From Serratia entomophila (GTDB lineage Bacteria; Pseudomonadota; Gammaproteobacteria; Enterobacterales; Enterobacteriaceae), in contig NZ_CP082787.1 in assembly GCF_021462285.1 (NCBI RefSeq), positions 2,480,001-2,544,000 of the forward strand: a stretch of DNA of 64,000 nucleotides. Reading direction: 5' to 3'. Both the position numbers and the translations under genes were made by a program. The notes under the pieces are model-generated. The model was not told the origin of the DNA. It saw nothing but the letters and a program-made list of their open reading frames with translations, and did not search any database. Shown here piece by piece: positions 1-9,393 of this stretch (the stretch's first letter is position 1; each line of letters opens with the position of its first letter).

Positions 1-208
1 GGGCGATATAGCTCACCGGCGGTATAAAAACCGCAAACAGGCCGCCGCAGAAGCCGCCGCGCCGCATGCGCGGGAAATCCAGGTGGCCGTTCTCTACCCG
101 GGTGTAAAATGCGCTGACCGGCTCGTCGGCGTGCTCCAGCCACAGCTTGAGCAACAGATCGTTATGCCCGTCGAATACGGGCGCTGGGGAAGATGGCGTC
201 ATAGGCAT
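1..208 (-). CDS. Membrane dipeptidase (peptidase M19), N-terminal part, cut by window edge
   Basis: Translation of the complement from the ATG at 208 gives about 69 residues and runs off the window. Near the N-terminus is the motif FDGHNDLLLKLW, the metal-binding His/Asp start of renal-dipeptidase-type (M19) enzymes, followed by a Gly-rich stretch (RRGGFCGGLFAVFIPP) typical of the first beta-alpha unit of the barrel. M19 enzymes are zinc enzymes that cleave dipeptides, including some D-amino-acid dipeptides. A second ATG at 202 is an alternative start. The gene is divergent from the LysR gene that begins at 391, which may control it; that link is inference from position. Confidence 0.82.
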   Translation of the reverse strand, partial: MPMTPSSPAPVFDGHNDLLLKLWLEHADEPVSAFYTRVENGHLDFPRMRRGGFCGGLFAVFIPPVSYIA

Positions 209-390
209 GCACGCAGAGTCAGGTTGAATGCCATTATGTTCGCCGATTGAATGGCGGCGGGCAAGCCTTTGGGGCCATGCCTGCCCTGAAAACTTCTGGC
301 TGGCGTTCACCAGAAGAGGCGGAAGGCGCAGCATTTGCGCTTATAACCTGCACCGGACGCCTTTCCTCGTTTAAGTGGACAGGCTAGTAT

Positions 391-1305
391 GTGAACATGA
401 CTGAACCCGATCTCAACTTACTCATCGCACTCGATGCGCTCCTGGCTGAAGGGAGCGTGGTCGGCGCGGCGCGCCGTCTGGGGTTAAGCGCCTCGGCCAT
501 GAGCCGCACCCTGGGCCGGCTGCGAGCGGCAACCGGCGATCCGCTGCTGGTGCGGGCAGGGCGCAATATGGTGTTGACGCCTCATGCCGAACAGATACGC
601 GAGCGCACCCGCCATGCGCTCTTTGAAGCCTGCGCCGTGCTTCGCCCCTCGGCATCTGAGCTGGATCTCGCCACGCTGGAACGCACTTTTACGATCCGCG
701 CCAACGAAGGCTTTGTCGAGACGTTCGGCGCTGCGCTGATCGCCGCAGTCGCCGGGGTTGCGCCTTCGGTGCGTCTGCGCTTTGCCCCCAAGCCGGAGAA
801 AACGCCGATACCGCTGCGTGAGGGGCTGATCGATCTCGAAATCGGCGTTCTGGGGGAGATGGGGCCGGAAATTCGTTTGCAGGCGCTATTCCGCGATCGC
901 TTCGTCGGCGTGGTGCGCAGGGGGCATCCGCTCGACGGCGAGGCTCCGGTATCGGTTGAGCAGTATGTGTCTTTCGGGCACGTCGTCGCTTCGCGCCGGG
1001 GGAGGACCACCGGCCCGGTTGACGAAGCGCTGGCCGAGCTTGGGCTGCAGCGCAAGGTGGCCGCCGTGGTGCCAAGCTTCCCGGCGGCGTTGGCGGTTGC
1101 CGAGGCATCGGAGCTGGTGGCGCTGGTGCCGGCCTCATTCCTGGCGGGGCAGCCTGCCGCCGCGCTCTGCAGTTTCGAGCTGCCGGTGAAGGTCAGGGGA
1201 ATTACCGTATCGCAAATGTGGCACCCGCGTTTGGAGGCCGATTCGGCGCACCGCTGGCTGCGGCAGCTGATGCTGAGCGTCTGCCGCCAACGGGGGCTGG
1301 ATTAA
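391..1305 (+). CDS. LysR-family transcriptional regulator
   Basis: Encodes about 304 residues, a normal LysR length. Residues about 5-65 form the winged helix-turn-helix (DLNLLIALDALLAEGSVVGAARRLGLSASAMSRTL, split by family consensus positions), followed by the effector-binding domain. The GTG at 391 or the ATG at 397 can serve as start; the ATG gives a protein two residues shorter. It is divergent from the dipeptidase gene ending at 208, leaving a 182-base shared control region, so regulation of that gene is the simplest guess. A strong hairpin terminator follows at 1329-1368. The inducer cannot be read from the sequence. Confidence 0.88.
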   Translation: MNMTEPDLNLLIALDALLAEGSVVGAARRLGLSASAMSRTLGRLRAATGDPLLVRAGRNMVLTPHAEQIRERTRHALFEACAVLRPSASELDLATLERTFTIRANEGFVETFGAALIAAVAGVAPSVRLRFAPKPEKTPIPLREGLIDLEIGVLGEMGPEIRLQALFRDRFVGVVRRGHPLDGEAPVSVEQYVSFGHVVASRRGRTTGPVDEALAELGLQRKVAAVVPSFPAALAVAEASELVALVPASFLAGQPAAALCSFELPVKVRGITVSQMWHPRLEADSAHRWLRQLMLSVCRQRGLD

Positions 1306-1328
1306 GAGCGGCGAGTCACGAGAGAAAT

Positions 1329-1368
1329 AAAAAAAGCCGATAACCATAGCAAAGTTATCGGCTTTTTT
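1329..1368. terminator. Bidirectional Rho-independent terminator
   Basis: A run of A, the stem GCCGATAAC (1336-1344), a 9-base loop, the complementary stem GTTATCGGC (1354-1362) and TTTTTT. It has U-tracts in both directions and separates the convergent LysR gene and ddc. Confidence 0.93.
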
Positions 1369-1389
1369 GTGCGGAACGTTACCGGCAGA

Positions 1390-2862
1390 TTACGCCGCCG
1401 GCAGCTCCACTGCGGTGCGTTCGACCAGCGCCAGCAGCACTTTGATGTCTTCCAGCGTTACCGTCGGGTTCAGCAACGTCATCTTCAGGCAGGTGACGCC
1501 GTTAGACTCGGTTACGCCGACGTTGGCGCGGCCAGAGGCCAGCAACGCATCGCCGATGCGCTGGTTGACAAAGGCCACCGCCGAATTGCCGCATTCCGCC
1601 AGGCGTGGCGGGTTAAAGCGGAACAGCACGCTGGCCAGCTGCGGCTCCATCACCAGCTCCAGCGAGGGCCGATCGGCGATGTAACGCGCGACCTGCTGCG
1701 CCAGGGTTACGCCGTGATCGATGATCTCGGCATACTGTTTTTGCCCCAGCGCTTCCAGGCCCATCCACAGCTTCAGCGCGTCGAAACGGCGGGTGGTCTG
1801 CAGCGATTTGGACACCAGGTTAGGCACGCCCTGAGCTTCGTCGAACTCGGAGTTCAGGTAAGCCGCCTGATAGCGCATCAGTTCGTAGTGGCGAGCTTCT
1901 TTCAGCAAGAAGGCGCCGCAGCTGATGGTCTGGAAGAACTGTTTGTGGAAGTCCAGGGTAATGGAATCCACCAGTTCGAGACCGTCCAGGTAGTCGCGGT
2001 ATTGCTCGGACAGCAACAGCGCGCCGCCCCAGGCCGCATCCACATGCACCCAGATCTGATGTTTCGCCGCCAGGGTGGCGATGGCGCGCAGCGGATCGAT
2101 GGCGCCGGCGTCGGTGGTGCCCGCCGTCGCGACAATCGCCAGGATCTGTTCGCCATTGGCCTCGGCCTGCGCTACTTTTTCGGCCAGATCGTCGAGATCC
2201 ATCCGCGCGCACTGATCGGTTTTCACCAGGGTGACGGATTGATAACCCAGCCCCATCAACGCCATGTTCTTCTGCACCGAGAAATGGGCATTTTCGGAAC
2301 ACAGTACCTTGATTTTTCGCAGGTTTCCGGTCAGCCCGTCCTGCTGGACGGAGTGGCCCCGGCGGGCGAAGAAGGCGTCGCGCGCCAGCATCAGGCCCAT
2401 CAGGTTGCTTTGGGTGCCGCCGCTGGTGAACACCCCGGCGTCGCCGGGCTGATAACCGACCTGGGCGCGCAGCCATTCGATCAGCTTCATCTCGATGATG
2501 GTGGCCGACGGGCTCTGATCCCAGGAATCCATGCTCTGGTTGGTGGCGTTAATCAGCACTTCGGCGGCCTGGCTGATCACCAGGCTCGGGCAATGCAAAT
2601 GCGCGACGCACTGCGGATGGTGCACCGACAGGCTGTCTTTTAAAAAGTACTCGATGGCGCGTTCAATAGCGGCCTGGTTGCCCAGGCCCTGCGGGTTGAA
2701 GTCCAGCGTAATGCGCTCACGCAGTTCAGCAACGGTTTTGCCCTGATACATCTCGGGCTGTTGCAGCCACTGCACCACTGCCGCACTGCTTTGCGCGATC
2801 GCCTGGCGGTATGCCTCGGTGCTTTGCGCCGAGGCCGCCAGAATAGGGTTTAACTTGGTCAT
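1390..2862 (-). CDS. ddc: L-2,4-diaminobutyrate decarboxylase
   Basis: A 490-residue PLP-dependent group II decarboxylase. It would convert L-2,4-diaminobutyrate to 1,3-diaminopropane. Visible hallmarks are the substrate/cofactor segment TSGGTQSNLMGLMLARD near residue 148, the PLP-phosphate/aspartate region VHVDAAWGG, and the Schiff-base lysine in DFHKQFFQ. The gene starts 11 bases after the stop of the aminotransferase gene (2874-4259), forming the well-known dat-ddc pair of Enterobacterales, Vibrio and Acinetobacter. Length and motifs look intact. Members of the family also include glutamate and aromatic amino-acid decarboxylases, but the dat partner makes the diaminobutyrate assignment firm. 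Confidence 0.93.
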   Translation of the reverse strand: MTKLNPILAASAQSTEAYRQAIAQSSAAVVQWLQQPEMYQGKTVAELRERITLDFNPQGLGNQAAIERAIEYFLKDSLSVHHPQCVAHLHCPSLVISQAAEVLINATNQSMDSWDQSPSATIIEMKLIEWLRAQVGYQPGDAGVFTSGGTQSNLMGLMLARDAFFARRGHSVQQDGLTGNLRKIKVLCSENAHFSVQKNMALMGLGYQSVTLVKTDQCARMDLDDLAEKVAQAEANGEQILAIVATAGTTDAGAIDPLRAIATLAAKHQIWVHVDAAWGGALLLSEQYRDYLDGLELVDSITLDFHKQFFQTISCGAFLLKEARHYELMRYQAAYLNSEFDEAQGVPNLVSKSLQTTRRFDALKLWMGLEALGQKQYAEIIDHGVTLAQQVARYIADRPSLELVMEPQLASVLFRFNPPRLAECGNSAVAFVNQRIGDALLASGRANVGVTESNGVTCLKMTLLNPTVTLEDIKVLLALVERTAVELPAA

Positions 2863-2873
2863 TACGACTCCAT

Positions 2874-4259
2874 TCAGACCGGCTTGACGCCAGCGGCCAA
2901 CAGGGCGTGTTCAAATTTATCCAGGAAAATGCCCAGTTCGTCATTGGTGATCAGCAGGGAAGGCAGCAGGCGCAGCACGCAGCCGTTACGGCCGCCTCGC
3001 TCCAGAATCAGCCCGGCTTCGAAGCATTTTTTCTGCAGCAGCGCGGACAGCTGGCCATCGGCTGGGTGGCAGCCCATGTGATCCTGCGCTTCGTCCGGCT
3101 TCACGATCTCGATGCCGATCATCAGGCCCAGACCGCGCACGTTGCCAATCACCGGATAGCGTTTTTGCAGCTCCGCCAGGCGGGCCTTCAGCCATTCGCC
3201 CTGAGCGGCCACTTTCTCGGCGACCTGATGTTCTTTGAGGTGCTTCAGGGTGGTCAGGCCGGTGGCCATCGCCAGCTGGTTGCCGCGGAAGGTGCCGGTG
3301 TGGTGGCCAGGCTCCCAGGCGTCGAACTGTTTCTTGATGCCCAAGACCGCCAGCGGCAGGCCGCCGCCGACCGCTTTGGACATCACGATGATGTCCGGCT
3401 CGATGCCGGCGTGTTCGAAGGCGAACAGTTTGCCGGTGCGGCAGAAACCAGCCTGAACTTCATCGACGATCAGCAAAATGCCGTGTTCCTGGGTCACTTT
3501 GCGAATGCGCTGCAGCCACTCGGCCGGCGCCGGGTTCACGCCGCCTTCGCCCTGGACCGCTTCCAGAATGACCGCTGCAGGTTTGCGCACGCCGCTTTCG
3601 ACGTCGTTGATCAGGTTTTCAAAATAGTAGGTCAGGGCCTTGACGCCGGCCTCGCCGCCGATGCCCAGCGGGCAACGATACAGGTGCGGGTAAGGCATGA
3701 ACTGCACCTCCGGCATCATGCCGTTGACCGCTTCTTTCGGCGACAGGTTGCCGGTCACCGCCAGGGCGCCGTGGGTCATGCCGTGATAGCCGCCGGAGAA
3801 GCTGATCACGCCGGTGCGGCCGGTGTGTTTTTTCGCCAGCTTCAGCGCGGCCTCAACCGCGTCCGCGCCGGAAGGGCCGCAGAACTGCAGGCAGTACTCT
3901 TTGCCCTGGCCAGGCAGCAGGGAAAGCAGGTAAGCGGAGAACTGATCTTTTAACGGGGTGGTAAGATCCAGAGTATGTAACGGCAAGCCGCTGGTAATGA
4001 CATTTTGGATGCTTTGCAGTACGTCAGGGTGGTTATGTCCAAGAGCCAGCGTTCCTGCGCCGGCAAGGCAATCAAGATATTGATTATTCTCAACATCCGT
4101 GATCCAAACGCCCTGGGCTTTCGCAATCGCCAACGGCAATTTGCGTGGATAACTCCTAACATTCGACTCAAATTCGGCCTGTCTTGCCAAATAGGTTTCA
4201 TTGTTTCCATTTAATGAATTCGCAACTAAAGTATCAATACGGACTTTATCCGTCATCAT
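2874..4259 (-). CDS. dat: Diaminobutyrate--2-oxoglutarate aminotransferase
   Basis: A 461-residue class III aminotransferase. It makes L-2,4-diaminobutyrate from aspartate semialdehyde, with glutamate as amino donor; the product feeds the decarboxylase encoded just downstream. Motifs visible are [39 protein letters not shown], the cofactor aspartate in [14 protein letters not shown], and the PLP lysine in [17 protein letters not shown]. Two adjacent ATG codons (4259 and 4256) follow the Shine-Dalgarno AGGAGAG. Together with ddc it forms a two-gene operon for 1,3-diaminopropane synthesis. Confidence 0.94.
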   Translation of the reverse strand: MMTDKVRIDTLVANSLNGNNETYLARQAEFESNVRSYPRKLPLAIAKAQGVWITDVENNQYLDCLAGAGTLALGHNHPDVLQSIQNVITSGLPLHTLDLTTPLKDQFSAYLLSLLPGQGKEYCLQFCGPSGADAVEAALKLAKKHTGRTGVISFSGGYHGMTHGALAVTGNLSPKEAVNGMMPEVQFMPYPHLYRCPLGIGGEAGVKALTYYFENLINDVESGVRKPAAVILEAVQGEGGVNPAPAEWLQRIRKVTQEHGILLIVDEVQAGFCRTGKLFAFEHAGIEPDIIVMSKAVGGGLPLAVLGIKKQFDAWEPGHHTGTFRGNQLAMATGLTTLKHLKEHQVAEKVAAQGEWLKARLAELQKRYPVIGNVRGLGLMIGIEIVKPDEAQDHMGCHPADGQLSALLQKKCFEAGLILERGGRNGCVLRLLPSLLITNDELGIFLDKFEHALLAAGVKPV

Positions 4260-4772
4260 ATCTCTCCTACAACCGGGGGTTATCAGAACGCCCTGGTTGA
4301 ATTAATTGAATTAAAAAGTAACTGGCCTGTGAAAAACGCGTCCAATATATGGCTTTTTGAGGGGGTACTCAATAGCTTATTTTGTTTATATTTGTTTGAT
4401 TTTTTTCTATGCCAATCAATATGTTGTTGATTTGTTAACCGTTAGGCCCATCGGCGCTGAGTAACAGGGCGTTAACAAGGCACAAAATCACCCTGGGCCG
4501 CCAGGCTGGCGGTGGCTTAATCCATTTATTATTAAGATGAATTTTCTATTAATAGCGGTAATAGAAAATAAAGATTCATTCTTGCTCATCTGCCAGCTAA
4601 AGCCATAATGGCGATATACACAATATTTGTGCTGGATAAGAGCGCGGCCATCGTTTGGTTTTTCCTTTCCACCGGGCTGGGAGACGGATTTGCGGGCGAT
4701 GCCGCCGATGCCTATAGCCATGATTTATTCTCGGGTATTCAGCATAATCGCGGGGGGATCCCGCGACACATG
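4260..4772. other. 513-base stretch upstream of dat without a convincing gene
   Basis: This AT-rich region should hold the dat-ddc promoter. Two overlapping short frames are open here: 4608-4784 on the plus strand (58 codons, overlapping the end of the oxidoreductase gene) and 4488-4721 on the minus strand (77 codons). Neither has a good ribosome site or a recognisable product. A GC hairpin, TCGCGGG (4748-4754) with CCCGCGA (4760-4766), lies just after the oxidoreductase gene and may act as its terminator, though it has no U-tract. Confidence 0.5.
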
Positions 4773-5822
4773 TTAACGACGTAGCGGGTTAAAACGGGCC
4801 GGCCGGTAGCTTTCTGGGATATCCGGGTTGTTGCCGGCGGCCAGTTCTTCGCTAGCCATCCTGCCGATGGTGGCCGCGCAGGTGACGCCGGGATGCATGG
4901 CCGCCACGTAAATGCCAGGCATATCATCAATAAACCCCATGACGGGGCGCCCGTCCTGCGGCACCGGCCGCTGCGCTACCGACTGGCTGAGCAGAGAGGC
5001 CGACGCCGTTCCGCGCAGCCGGCTTTTTATCGCCGCAAGGGTTTCAGACGCCAGCGCGCCGATATCGCCGCTTACCGGGTAATCCTCCGCCGCCAAAAGG
5101 TTCCCACAGCGATCGTGGCGAACCTCCAGATCATCGCCCGAAATAAGGGTGTTCACGACGGGGGCCGCAACGCGGTACCGCAGCAAGATAGCCGGTGAGG
5201 CCTCGATCGGCAGTGAAACGCCGAGGGTGCTCAGCAGCGGGGGGATACCCGTTCCGCAGGCAAGAACGATGCAATCTGCGCCCAATGCGCCTTGCGGCGT
5301 AGTGATGCCAACAATCCTGGCGCCTTCTTTGATGAACCCGGTGACAGGCGTCTGCGTTTTCAACAGGGCGCCGAGGCTGCAGGCCTTGTCCAGCAACGCT
5401 CGGGTAGCGTCCGCCGGCTCAACGGCGCCATCCCGATTGGCATAGTGCGCGCGGGGCGGCGGGGCGTTCATCGCCGGTTCAAGCTGCGATATCTCCGACC
5501 GCGCCAGCATCTGCCCTCCCTGCTGAATCTCCGGCGCATTGGCGCCATAACTCAGGGCGCCTGTCCAACGCACCTTGAGCTCAGGGATTTCTTTTTCCAG
5601 CCGATGCCAGTCGTCTACTGACGCGTGGCGGAGCAGCGCATCCGGCGCATCGTCACACACCGTGGTGTGGAGCCAGCCAAAAGCGCTGCCGGTGGCGCCA
5701 GAAGCCGGGTGATCTTGTTCGATAACGGTCACTTTTATGCCATGGCGGGCCAAGTGATAAGCAATTGATGCGCCGATAACGCCCGCGCCCACAACAATCA
5801 TATGTTTTACTGTGGCAGACAT
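4773..5822 (-). CDS. DAO-family FAD-dependent oxidoreductase
   Basis: A 349-residue flavoprotein of the D-amino-acid oxidase/glycine oxidase type. The N-terminus carries the dinucleotide-binding motif VVGAGVIGASIAYHLARHG followed by the acidic ribose-binding residue (TVIEQD). The C-terminus has PVPQDGRPVMGFIDDMPGIYVAAMHPGVT, the usual FAD-closing segment of the family (shown here as contiguous motifs around DGRP and HPGVT). It is expected to oxidise a small amine or amino acid. The substrate cannot be told. It is a single gene with no obvious operon partner. Confidence 0.82.
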   Translation of the reverse strand: MSATVKHMIVVGAGVIGASIAYHLARHGIKVTVIEQDHPASGATGSAFGWLHTTVCDDAPDALLRHASVDDWHRLEKEIPELKVRWTGALSYGANAPEIQQGGQMLARSEISQLEPAMNAPPPRAHYANRDGAVEPADATRALLDKACSLGALLKTQTPVTGFIKEGARIVGITTPQGALGADCIVLACGTGIPPLLSTLGVSLPIEASPAILLRYRVAAPVVNTLISGDDLEVRHDRCGNLLAAEDYPVSGDIGALASETLAAIKSRLRGTASASLLSQSVAQRPVPQDGRPVMGFIDDMPGIYVAAMHPGVTCAATIGRMASEELAAGNNPDIPESYRPARFNPLRR

Positions 5823-6395
5823 ACCAACTCCTGCGTAAATGAGTGGCCTGACTATCCCACAAAAAGCGAATTAATGCAGGTGGCTGCGCCATTTTGCCGG
5901 TTGACCGACGGAAAACTTAGGGGAAGGGGAAGGAGACGCCGCTTACAGGTTCAGCCGGTGCGGTAATATGAAACAATATGTATTCTCACTCGCAGAGGCT
6001 GGCAAAAATACAGATGCACATACCCGCGATGAAAGCCTTCATTTTTCAATCAGGCAAAAAAAACCCCGGGTCAACGGGGTAAATGGCTTCTCATATTGCT
6101 TTTTTATTGTTCGTTGATGTTATATTGGCACGCATTGGTTGTAAATTTTACGAATCCTAATTTATAGAACAAAACCTCGATGGTTACTTTTGATAAATCA
6201 TTTATTTTAATGATAAATAACGATTTTTTCTTTTTTCATTTTTTGTGTGAATATTTAAATTCGCGGCACAATACTCTCGTTGCGCATTAAATAACCATAA
6301 ATGGTGAGCAATTTAATGTAAGCAATTCTCCATAAAGAGACTTGAAAATATATTTCCGATGCGGGTTAATGTTTTTTATTCAGGAAAGCAATCAG
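5823..6395. other. AT-rich intergenic stretch with an orphan minus-strand terminator
   Basis: No convincing protein gene is visible in this 570-base stretch. It contains the oxidoreductase promoter region at its left end and, at 6056-6080, a hairpin with a U-tract that reads on the minus strand but has no gene above it before the slaA terminator at 6396-6421. See the ncRNA entry. Confidence 0.5.
6055..6111 (-). ncRNA. Possible small RNA ending at an orphan terminator
   Basis: On the minus strand the stem ACCCCG (6080-6075) and CGGGGT (6068-6063) is followed by eight U residues, a good intrinsic terminator. The nearest upstream gene, the slaA-like gene, already has its own terminator at 6396-6421. 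Upstream lie weak promoter-like boxes, TTTACA (6145-6140) and TATAAC (6124-6119), but their 15-base spacing is poor. The start is a guess. It could instead be a back-up terminator for slaA. Confidence 0.25.
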
Positions 6396-6421
6396 AAAAA
6401 AAAGGGGGGATATCTCCCCCC
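6396..6421 (-). terminator. Rho-independent terminator of the slaA-like gene
   Basis: On the minus strand the stem GGGGGGA/TCCCCCC (6421-6415 with 6410-6404), with a 4-base loop, is followed by eight U residues. It starts 17 bases after the stop codon. Confidence 0.9.
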
Positions 6422-6438
6422 TGGTAAGCAGATTGTTA

Positions 6439-9393
6439 TTACGCGTAGTGCAGGTTATTCACCAGCTCGGTATGAGTGCCCCCAACCAACATCACTACGG
6501 TGTCATTGTTGTCCAACTGGTGGTCGTTGTTTTCATCCACAATCAGGAAGTGGTTGTTATCAACGCTCGAGACCCCAACTTTGGCGCTCAATGCATTGTT
6601 GTTCAAGCCCAGTATCGCTCCAACGAAGCCGCTGAACAGGGTGCCGGTGAACAAACCAATGGCGTCAACCAAAGCCTGGCCGGTTTTGCTGCCGTAATCC
6701 GCCACCTGGGTGCCGCTGGTGGTGTTGGAAATCAGCAGGTTGGATTTTACATCCAGAACGCTGTCATTCAGATAGTTGAAGTCTTTGATGGTCACCGCCG
6801 ATTGCGAACTGCTGGAGACGATCTTATACAGATCGTTGCCGCCGTTGCCGGTAATGGAGGTGTTGTCGCGAACGCTGAAGGTATCATTGGCCGCGGTGCC
6901 GGTGATGTTGATGTTGTCCCCGGTTAAGCCGAACAGGGAAGTGAAAATCGGGCCGAACGGGAACAGATCGATAAACTGCGCGATGGCGCCTTCACCGGTG
7001 CCGCTGATGTTGGCCGTGATATCCACCCCGCCGGTATTGCCGCTGGCGTCGATGGTGCGCACGTTGCTGTAGCCGCTGCCAACGGTCAGATCCAGCAGGT
7101 GATCGCCGGTGACGTTAACGGCGGTGACCTGCGTGTTGGTGCCGGTGAGCGCCAGGTGATTCTCAAAATTGCCGGAACCGCCCGACGCGATGTTCACCGT
7201 GCTCAGCGCCGTGCCGAACAACGCGCTGCTGCTGCTGTTCAGGCTGACGGAGCCGGCGTTGACGTCGCTGCTGCTGGTCGCGGTGAAGGCGATATCGAAC
7301 TTGTTAGTGGCGTTCTGCACGAAAGTGAAGTCAAGGCTGCTGGCTGCGGTGGCGTTGCCGGTCACTTCCAGCTGCGCCACGGTGCCGCCGGCAACGTTGA
7401 TCACTTTTACCGCATCCGCCAGGCCGGACAACACGAAGCCCTGAGTGCCAACCACCGAAGGCGTTGCCGCCTGGGTGATGGAGCCGCCGTTGGTGCCTTC
7501 AACCGTTGCCGTGCCGTTAAGCACGCCGAAGTCGAAGGTATGGTTGGCGGTAGTCACTGCAGCGGTTGTTGGGTTGCCGAACAGCGGGGTGGTGACCAGG
7601 GTGCCCACCGACTTGCCGATATACCCAGCCAAATCGACTTTTTCAAAGCTGGTGAACTGGCTGGCGTCGCTGGTGATGGTGCTGCTGCGTACGCCCAACG
7701 CATTTTGGTTGGTGACCACGGATTTGGTGATGAAGTTGGCGGAGAGCACATCGGTGCCCGCACCGCCGTTGCCGCTGATGCCTGCGCCGACGGTGTTGGC
7801 GCCGTTAGCGGCCGCGTTGCCGGCCCACTTCAACGTATCGTTGCCCGCGCCGAGGTTGAAGTCGCCGGTGCCGGTATTGACGGCGGCGGCGGTCGTCACG
7901 ATGACGTCATCCGAACCCGAGCTGGCGTTGAGGATCACGTTGGCGTTGTTTACGCTGATGTCCACGCCTGGGTTTACGCCGTTATCGGATAAGTTGACCG
8001 TCGACGCGCTGCTGCCGTTGATGGTCAGATTGGCCAGATGATCGGCGAACTTCAGATTCACCGTGGTGGCGGCGTTCGCATTCAGAACCGCATTGACCAG
8101 CACGGCGGTTTCCGCATTGCTCAGCACGTGGCTGGCGCCGGTATTGACGGCGCCGGTGGCGTTGCCGTTCGCCGCGGAAGCGGACAGGGTAGCCGCCGTT
8201 TTGTAGGTCAGGCTGGTACCGATGTCATACTCAAAAGCGTGCTGTTGCGTTACGGTGACCGCGTCCGTTGCGGTGGAAGTGCGCAGATCGTTGATGATGG
8301 CGGTAGCGATCAGCGCCTTGTCCGAGCCCAGAGCGGCATATTTCGCCAGCTGCGTGCTGTTGGCCGCCACGCCGTGCACATCGGTGTAAACGTGCTGGAT
8401 ATAGTCATTACCGGTCAACTGCGCGCCTTTTTTCTGGAACTCGGCGGAGGTGATCAGCTTGGCCGTCAGCGAGTTCAGCGTATGGCCGTCTTTGGTCAGA
8501 TAGCTGCTCCAGTCATCCAATCCCTGGGCATCGACATTGCGATCGGGGATCGCCAGGAATACCGAAGCGACCTGTTCCTGTGCCGCCAGACCGGCAATCA
8601 CACCTACCGCATGCGGCGTGGTGTCATGCAGGAACTGTTGCTGCGCCGCTGTATCGCCTGCGGCCACGGTACCGCGCAACGCGGTGATAATATTGACCAG
8701 CAGCTGACCTTTATCCCCACCGCCTGCCAGGAAGCTGGTGTAGGTGCTGAGTTCCGCGCTGGTCGGTGCGCGGCCATAGCCCTCGTTGAACACCAGGTTA
8801 ACCAGGGCGTCGTTGCTCAAGGCTTTCAGGGCAGGGCGATCGCTGATGAATTTGCTCGCGACCTGCGCAAAGGTCTGCGAGCCGGCATTGATTTGGCTGC
8901 CGAGGGTGTTAACGGTGCTGGTGACAGGATCGATGCCCACCAGATAGTAGAGCGCCGTTGCGTCGGCAACCCCGGCGGCACCGCCAGCGACGGAATATGA
9001 AGGGTAAAGAATGGCGTTAATCTGCTGGTCGTAATGGCTCTGCGAGCTCAATGTGCCGGCGTCAAAGCCGCTGTAGGTCAGCAGATTGTTGACGATGGTG
9101 GTGATGGAGGTTTCCAGGCTGTTGCTTGCCAGCAGGCCGGCAAGATAGCCGGCGGGCGCCGAGGAGCCGTAAGTGGCGGTATAAATGCTGCTCAGCACGT
9201 CTAAATCGCTTTTGCCGCCATACAGGCTGACGCCTGCGGCTGAACTCAGCAGTGAGTCCACATAGCTTTCTGCCGAAAGCGTGCCTTTTTCAATGCTGTT
9301 GCCGATGCTGTCATAGGTTGTTGCAGACGCGCTCTGACCGAGAACAGACAGCAGTAAGGCCGCAGCCTCTTTTTGGTAATTAAGAGATGCCAT
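6439..9393 (-). CDS. slaA: SlaA-like surface-layer protein, type I secretion substrate
   Basis: A 984-residue protein very rich in Ala, Asn, Ser, Thr, Val and Gly, with no N-terminal signal peptide and no cysteine. Residues about 190-235 and 275-320 look like DUF4214 units. A long beta-rich middle region follows. From about residue 840 there is an RTX-like stretch (ITGTAANDTFSVRDN, ITGNGGNDLYKI), and the end carries a calcium-type DENNDHQLDNND segment before a hydrophobic C-terminus. This matches the S-layer protein SlaA of Serratia marcescens, known to leave the cell through the Lip ABC exporter using a C-terminal signal. No lipBCD genes are present here. The Shine-Dalgarno site is weak, and a long AT-rich leader lies upstream. 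Confidence 0.72.
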   Translation of the reverse strand: MASLNYQKEAAALLLSVLGQSASATTYDSIGNSIEKGTLSAESYVDSLLSSAAGVSLYGGKSDLDVLSSIYTATYGSSAPAGYLAGLLASNSLETSITTIVNNLLTYSGFDAGTLSSQSHYDQQINAILYPSYSVAGGAAGVADATALYYLVGIDPVTSTVNTLGSQINAGSQTFAQVASKFISDRPALKALSNDALVNLVFNEGYGRAPTSAELSTYTSFLAGGGDKGQLLVNIITALRGTVAAGDTAAQQQFLHDTTPHAVGVIAGLAAQEQVASVFLAIPDRNVDAQGLDDWSSYLTKDGHTLNSLTAKLITSAEFQKKGAQLTGNDYIQHVYTDVHGVAANSTQLAKYAALGSDKALIATAIINDLRTSTATDAVTVTQQHAFEYDIGTSLTYKTAATLSASAANGNATGAVNTGASHVLSNAETAVLVNAVLNANAATTVNLKFADHLANLTINGSSASTVNLSDNGVNPGVDISVNNANVILNASSGSDDVIVTTAAAVNTGTGDFNLGAGNDTLKWAGNAAANGANTVGAGISGNGGAGTDVLSANFITKSVVTNQNALGVRSSTITSDASQFTSFEKVDLAGYIGKSVGTLVTTPLFGNPTTAAVTTANHTFDFGVLNGTATVEGTNGGSITQAATPSVVGTQGFVLSGLADAVKVINVAGGTVAQLEVTGNATAASSLDFTFVQNATNKFDIAFTATSSSDVNAGSVSLNSSSSALFGTALSTVNIASGGSGNFENHLALTGTNTQVTAVNVTGDHLLDLTVGSGYSNVRTIDASGNTGGVDITANISGTGEGAIAQFIDLFPFGPIFTSLFGLTGDNINITGTAANDTFSVRDNTSITGNGGNDLYKIVSSSSQSAVTIKDFNYLNDSVLDVKSNLLISNTTSGTQVADYGSKTGQALVDAIGLFTGTLFSGFVGAILGLNNNALSAKVGVSSVDNNHFLIVDENNDHQLDNNDTVVMLVGGTHTELVNNLHYA

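Noticed and set aside
1369..2643. 424-codon plus-strand frame
   Set aside because: It is the exact antisense of the ddc gene; the frame stays open because of GC-rich third positions, and the product has no domain.
4488..4784. Short opposing frames upstream of dat (77 codons minus, 58 codons plus)
   Set aside because: They overlap each other, lack ribosome sites and show no recognisable product.
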